This document shows, piece after piece, positions 58,821 through 64,000 of a DNA stretch of 64,000 nt (position 1 is its first letter; each line of letters opens with the position of its first letter). The notes under the pieces are model-generated. The model saw nothing but the letters and a program-made list of their open reading frames with translations. It searched no databases and had not been told where the DNA came from. The stretch comes from Symbiodinium natans (taxonomy: Eukaryota; Sar; Dinophyceae; Suessiales; Symbiodiniaceae). A program made the translations under genes and the position numbers. The stretch is from assembly GCA_905221605.1 (NCBI GenBank), contig CAJNDS010002472.1:116001-180000 (forward strand), in the 5' to 3' direction.

Positions 58821-60114
58821 CAATGTACGGTCGAAGTTGCGGGCGTCAATGTCACCAATCTGAGATGACGGAGGCCAGAAGCCACCACTTTCAGGGCCCA
58901 CCTACGCGAGCACAGCAAAGGTTCCCTAACCCTAAACCCTAAACCCTAAAACCTAAACCCTAAACCCTAAACCTAAACCCGACATGTGGCATCATGCATG
59001 TGGCACAAGCACCTCCGGAGACATCGAGATGATGTGCCTAGGTTGCAATTCTTGGATATGGGCTCGGGTTTGGGCTAGTACGAGAGCTCAATGACTGATT
59101 TGTGGTCTAGGATTTAGGGTTTAGGGTTTAGGGTTTAGGGCTTAGGGTTTAGGGTTTAGGCCGCAAATAGCGACCCAAGAACTTTCAAATACCCTTGAAG
59201 CAGGTCACACATGCTTGCGAGACACCTTGCCGAGTACATCCAGTCGTCAGACTCTCCAGAAGTGGTATAGCCCTGGACGAGATCATGGGGGTCTTCAACT
59301 GCTATCCTGTCCAAAATCTGCACGCCACAGGGCTTCAATTCCGGGATTCGCACCACGGTCTTTATTGCTGGGCCGAACTTTTTGTATCCTCAGTACACGC
59401 AGCGTAAGCAGAACCTCGCTTCTTGTCTACGTTCTGTCTGTTTCAAGCTGTTACTGTTCCAGCCACACGCTCGGCACGCCAAGGAGCCGAATACCCGAGC
59501 GATTTCCTGGTACACTTTCTTGTCTTCTGCGGGCATGAGATCGGCAGTTGCCCAGTTGTACCTCAGGTGTCGCATGCATGGCGCAAGCATTGCATGTTCT
59601 TGAGATCCTCAGGCAAGCAAGCAACAGACGACTGACAGGCGATACCGCTTTCGGTACTGCTTGCTGGGTGCCCGTGCGGATGGGTCAGCATGCTGCCGTA
59701 GGCATGGAAGTTCATGGCAGTCTTGAACTCATTCTCCTAGCATCGTCTTGAACAGCGCTCAAGTACGTCCCCTGTGCGATGCGACGCCGCTCCTCGCAAA
59801 TCTTTTTGAAGGCTTGCGTCTCAGGCTCTGAGAACGGCTGCCTCAAACTGTGAGATGTTGGGGATGTAGCTTGCGGGGCCTTCTCCAATGTTGGCAGTAT
59901 CTTGGGTTTGGGGAAGGCTCATGCACGGAGCCCGTAACAACAGTTCAATGTGGGATGTTCCCCCTCATACTAACAGTCCTTGATAGGGATTCGACTGTCA
60001 GTATAAGGGGGAACATCCCAAGGTTCAATCACCCCTCACTTCTGAGCTGGTAGCGTACCGCCATGCTCTTCATTGCATCCACCGAAGCTGCTGGACCAAT
60101 GAACGGCGAAGTTC
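58821..60114 (-). CDS. M14-family zinc carboxypeptidase, partial
   Basis: A metallocarboxypeptidase, expected to remove C-terminal residues using one zinc ion. Exons in order: 60,055-60,114 (NFAVHWSSSFGGCNEEHGG); from 59,841 (PFSEPETQAFKKI); 59,672-59,727 (FKTAMNFHAYGSMLTHPHG, whose HAYG corresponds to the HSYG zinc-ligand histidine); 59,480-59,561 (YNWATADLMPAEDKKVYQEI); about 59,310 (ILDRIA); 59,226-59,272 (GYTTSGESDDWMY); 59,013-59,037 (HIISMSPE); 58,901 downward (VGPESGGFWPP). Phases match at the junctions I could fix, with GC and GT donors. The SPE glutamate is probably the general base (inferred). The 5' exons with the HxxE zinc motif are not visible, as repeats fill the region above 60.2 kb. 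The 3' end is unresolved. Confidence 0.88.
58925..58980 (-). repeat. Telomere-like tract in a carboxypeptidase intron
   Basis: CCCTAAA units on top, TTTAGGG on the gene's sense strand, within the 111-bp intron between exons at 59,013 and 58,901. Confidence 0.9.
59108..59160 (+). repeat. Telomere-like tract in a carboxypeptidase intron
   Basis: TTTAGGG units on top, CCCTAAA on the gene's sense strand, within the 188-bp intron between exons at 59,226 and 59,037. Confidence 0.9.
59951..60020. mobile_element. 70-bp MITE-like hairpin in a carboxypeptidase intron
   Basis: Two 28-bp arms pair at 26 positions, both starting TGGGATGTTCCCCC. The 14-bp centre reads CTTGATAGGGATTC. It shares termini and centre words with the 144-bp element at 30,746-30,889. 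Confidence 0.75.
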
Positions 60115-60287
60115 CTGCAATGTCGGCTCAAGCCTACACACCAAGGTGTGCTTTCAGCTCATGTGGTAATTTCCCAAAATAGGCCGGGGGTGGGGGGGGG
60201 GGGCCTCCCCCTACACAAAAAAAGGAGGAACGACCCCTAAACCCTCAACCCTGAACCCTGAAGCCTAAACCCGAAACCCGGTAAGAG

Positions 60288-60500
60288 TGTTTTTTTTTTG
60301 TTGCGGGTGCTTTTTTGCTGTGGGTGCGGGGGCGCGTTTTTTTTTGCTGCGGGTGCGGGGGCGCGTTTTTTTTTTTGCTGCGGGTGCGGGGGGCGCGTTT
60401 TTTTTTTGCTGCGGGTGCGGGGGCGCGTTTTTTTTTTTTGTTGCGGGTGCCGTGGGGGCGCCTTTTTTCTTTTTGCTGCGGGTGCGGAGCGTTTTTGCTG
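60288..60500 (+). repeat. Tandem repeat, T-run plus GCTGCGGGTGCGGGGGCGCG
   Basis: Six copies of a unit of about 33 bp made of a poly-T run and a GC-rich half. Related copies recur at 62,024-62,128. Confidence 0.95.
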
Positions 60501-60504
60501 TTTT

Positions 60505-61370
60505 CTCTATATTTTACTATGAAAACCTTTGTTTTCTCTAATTTTCAATAGGAAAACCTCTTTCTCCTCTATATTTGAATAGGAAAACCTCTTTCTTCTC
60601 TATGTTTGAATATGAATCCCTCTATTTTCTCTACATTTAGCATGAAAACCTCTAGTTTTTCTAATTTCTCTATACTTCAATTCGAAAACCTCTATTTCTC
60701 TCTATTTTATAACTAAAACCTCTATTTCTCGCTATTTTTGTCTGTATCGTCATAGTTTTCCCTCTATATTTAATGAGGAAGACATGAGAGAGGGATACAT
60801 GAGAAACTTATTCTTTGTGTTATCTCAATATGTGACTTGCAATTAAAAGTGTTTTTGTTCCTCTTGTCCTATTTTGATAGGAAGCCCATTATTTTCTCTG
60901 TCTCTGAATAGGCAAACCTCCATTGTCTTAACATTTGATGAAAACCTCTATTCTCTATATTTGAATATCAAGACCTCTACATTTTAATATGAAAGCACTT
61001 TGTATTTTCGCTATATTTTCGTATGAAAGCCTCTATTTCCTCTATGTTGTCATAGGAAACATCTAATTTCTCTATATTGTCTAGCGAAAACCTCTATTGT
61101 TCTATAGTTTATTACTTTGTCAGCATTTTCAGACTTCTTCTCTTTATTTCACGAGGAAGACATGAGAGAGGAATACACGAAAAGCAAATTCTCTATATTG
61201 TCATAAGAGTACATGCATTATCTCCATCTGTGACTCGTAGACGACAAGTGTTTTTGTTCATGTCTCATAACACAAGCTCTATTTTCTCGATTCTTTACTA
61301 AGAAGACGTTTATATCTCAATTTTTAAACGGAAAATTCAACTTCCACTATAAGGTCTGAATTTTGGTAGG
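60505..61370 (+). repeat. Degenerate minisatellite, GAAAACCTCTATTT units
   Basis: AT-rich units of about 30 bp with core GAAAACCTCTATTTTCTCTA followed by TATTTGAATAG, repeated with drift for nearly 900 bp. No coding sequence is supported. Confidence 0.88.
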
Positions 61371-61394
61371 AAAGCAAGCATATATTCCCTCTTT

Positions 61395-61925
61395 TTTCAG
61401 GGGATTGGGGGCTGCGCAGACCGCCGCATTTGAAAACACAATGCTCGCATCATGGGTTTGGAAGGGGTTCGTAAGCTTTGAAGCAGGCTTGCCGGCTAAA
61501 AAAAGCGGGGGGGCTGCGGGGGGCGCAGCCCCCCCATTTGCAAACACAATGCTCGCATCATCATGAGTTTGGAAGGGATTCGTATGATTGAAGCAAGTTT
61601 GCCCGGCTAAAAAGCGCGGCCCCCCCCCCCTTTCAAGCGGGGGGGAATGCTCTCATGATGGGTTCGGAAAGGATTCATTTGCTTTGAAGCAAGCTGGCAT
61701 GGCATTAAGAAGCGGGGGGGTTGGGGGGGGCGCAGCCCCCCCCATTTGCAAACCCAATGCTGGCATGATAGGCTTGGACAGGATTCATATGCTGAGAAGC
61801 GAGCTGGCACGGTTTTAAAGAGGGGGGGGGGGGGTCGGGCGGGGTGCAGCCCTTCCCTCCACAGTTTGTCAAACACAATGCTCGCATGATGGGCCTTGAG
61901 AGGATTCAGGCTTAAAACGCTTTGC
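61395..61925 (+). repeat. Tandem repeat of about 110-125 bp units
   Basis: Four to five diverged copies. Each has a G-run/C-run pair (GGGGGGCGCAGCCCCCCC), then ATTTGCAAACACAATGCTCG, then a GGATTCGTATG-like tail. ORFs across it are repeat-derived. Confidence 0.88.
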
Positions 61926-62023
61926 ACAGTTTAACGGAGGGGTGGGGGGGCGTTCGTTGGGGACGGTGTTGGGGGGAAATTGCAAAAACAAATGACTGGG
62001 GGAAGGGGAAGGGGGGGGGGGGG

Positions 62024-62128
62024 GAGCGTTTTTTTTTTTTTGCTGCGGGTGCGGGGGCGCGTTTTTTCTTTTTTTGCTGCGGGTGCGGGGGCGCGTTTTT
62101 GTTTTTTGGCTGCGGGTGCGGGGGCTAC
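62024..62128 (+). repeat. Second block of the T-run/GCTGCGGGTGCGGGGGCGCG repeat
   Basis: Three copies of the unit seen at 60,288-60,500, separated from it by 1.5 kb of other repeats. Confidence 0.9.
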
Positions 62129-62329
62129 ACGCGCCAGGTCACTCACTCACCGGGGCGGCCCCCGAAAAAAGCACCCACAGCAAAAAAACACCCACAAAAA
62201 AAAACACGGGTTCCCCCCCCCCCCCCAAATTCCTAAAACCCAAAACCCTGAACCCCCAAAACCCTTGAAAGCCGCTTTCTGATCCCCTTGCTCTCATGGC
62301 TTCGAAGGGCATGCCACAGCTCTTCAATC

Positions 62330-64000
62330 TTAGCAGGGCTTAGGGCTTTAAAGGTTAAGGGTTTCGTTCGTTCGGCCTCTGTAGAAGCGTCTAGCGCTGC
62401 GGGCATGCTTCATGACTCAACAAAACAAAGGTTGAGGGTTTAGGGCTTAGGGCTTAGGCTTTAGGGTTTAGGGCTTAGGGTATAGGGTTTGCTTGCCACA
62501 AGAACGCTTCATCACTCCATGCCACCCTTAAACGAAGCTTTTGTCTTGCAGGGGGCCCGGGCTCTCGTGGCTTCTGCGCCGCTCGCGCCACAGATCCTCA
62601 GCAGGTGCTTGGGGCGCTTCGGGCTTTTGGACCTTCAACCCTAGCCCCTGACCCCCTAAACCCCAAAACCCCTAAACCCTAAACCCCTGAACCCCAAAAC
62701 CCTAAACCCTAACCCCTAACCCTAAACCCTAAACCCAAAAAGAAGCTGAGATGTGGCGCTGAGGCCGCTTGAGTTGCAGATGGCTGCCCATTACGCTGCA
62801 AGAGCCCAGTGGGGGTCAGTCTTTTGGGGCTTAACGGTTGAGGATTTCGGGGTTACGGGTTTAGAGTTTAGGTTTAGGGTTTATATAGGGTTTAGGGTTT
62901 AGGGTTTAGGGCTTAGGGGTTGAGATTTTCGGGGTTGCAGGTTTAGGGGCTTCGGGGTATAGGGTTTATGGTTCAGCGCTGAGCTCACGACCGCCTCACG
63001 GCGAAGTTGCTGAGCACCAAGCACCTGGCTGGCCCGGTTCCGGAACTGAACAAACATCTCGGTGGTTGGTTTATGAGTTTAGGGGCTAGGTGCTGGGTTT
63101 GAAGGGGTTTCCCAAAAAAAAAGGGGGGGCGGGGGAGGGGTGGGAGGGGGGGAGGGTGGAGAGGGGGGGTGGGCAAGCTTACCCCAAAGGGCCCAACAAT
63201 CCTAGGAACAAAAACGGTGCCGTCCTGTTGTTCTTAAGGCGCTTGTAAGGGAACCTAGCTCCCCCCCCCCCCCCCCAAAAAAAAAAAACAAGAACTAAAA
63301 AACAAGTAAGAAATACAAAAAAAGGTCCTACTTTGGGTCCCAATAGCCGTGAACTCCAGACGCCAAAGCCAGGATCCTAAGGGCCCAGGGCCTCCAGCAG
63401 ACCTGGGCCCGAGTCACTCTGCTCCGGAATAAACCCTAAACCCTAAACCCTTTAAACCCTAGACCCTAAACTCTAAACCCTGAGACTCAACAGAATGAAG
63501 GCACATACAAAGCCCACCCCCCCTCCCCCTTGTAACCCAGTCCTTGAACCCCTCGAAGCCCTCAAAAACCCTTAGCAACCCTAAAAGCCGAGAACCCTGA
63601 ACACTAAGCCTCAACCCGAACACCCCGAAAACTCTCAACAAGCCTGAAACTCCCTACCTAGGCCCTAAAGCCCTCCAACAGCCCAGACACCCTAGACCCT
63701 GAACCCGAAACCCTGAACAACTTACTTCTCCAATCTCCAAGAACAAAAGGGAAGAAAGGTTAACCTTTACTATTCCCACTGGGAAAACAGCCGAAAAAGG
63801 TTTACAGTTCAACTATTGGCTAAGTAAGACTAGACCCAGGAGACCCAGGAGTAACCTAGGAATAAAAAGGGTGCCCGGTTTGGTTTAAGGGGGTTGTAAG
63901 GGAACCCCAAAACGCTGGAAAAAGGCAACAAGGGTCTCCTCCCGGTCCGAAGACAAACCGAAGCCTTCCCCGTACTTTGGAGGAGACCCTGGAAAACAGT
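62330..64000. other. No gene; degenerate telomere-like sequence
   Basis: Telomere-type tracts at 62,335-62,490, 62,640-62,740, 62,830-62,970, 63,430-63,480 and 63,540-63,720, with homopolymer G and C runs at 63,120 and 63,260. No supported coding sequence. The last 280 bp show no feature I can name. Confidence 0.6.

Overview
This window looks like nuclear DNA of a dinoflagellate, most plausibly a suessialean or Symbiodiniaceae-like alga. Four signals support this. (1) Short TTTAGGG/CCCTAAA tracts are scattered through the whole 64 kb. (2) Genes are cut into many tiny exons (25-100 bp). (3) In the genes I could rebuild, GC is the commonest 5' splice site, and GA donors occur beside GT. (4) One predicted protein has a signal-like start followed by an SFVP element, as in peridinin-plastid presequences. 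I found no long intact ORF, rRNA, tRNA, CRISPR array or prokaryotic operon. Almost every long ORF is low-complexity repeat.

Three spliced genes can be identified, all on the minus strand. The largest encodes the 26S proteasome regulatory subunit RPN1 (PSMD2). Its stop codon is at 22,362 and a dense exon block runs to 36,119. Two further exons of the same protein, in perfect phase, lie at 50,730-50,964. The 14.6 kb between these blocks holds a second minus-strand gene (36,415-39,749) for an endonuclease/exonuclease/phosphatase (EEP, CCR4-like) enzyme, then a transposon-like element, then a 6 kb GC-rich satellite. The third gene (58.8-60.1 kb) is an M14 zinc carboxypeptidase whose 5' exons were not found. 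Several other exon-like segments, mostly on the minus strand, look coding but have no family I recognise.

Layout: 0-3 kb has no assigned gene. At 3.2-10.7 kb there is a telomere-like array, an AAT microsatellite, a 712-bp TIR element, a GC-rich minisatellite field, a 601-bp dispersed repeat and a CA/CGCA microsatellite. 10.7-22.3 kb is sparse, with a few exon-like ORFs and many telomeric tracts. 22.4-36.1 kb is RPN1. 36.4-39.7 kb is the EEP gene. 40.2-49.9 kb is a second repeat complex echoing the first (related AT-rich element, C-rich satellite, the same 601-bp repeat). 50-57.9 kb has the RPN1 5' exons, a plastid-type protein and unassigned exons. 58.8-60.1 kb is the carboxypeptidase. 60.2-64 kb is tandem repeats and degenerate telomeric sequence.

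The most interesting pattern is that telomeric repeats sit inside introns with a strand rule. Read on the gene's sense strand, tracts near the 5' splice site tend to be TTTAGGG and tracts near the 3' splice site tend to be CCCTAAA. In one 85-bp RPN1 intron the repeat starts at the donor itself and makes up most of the intron.
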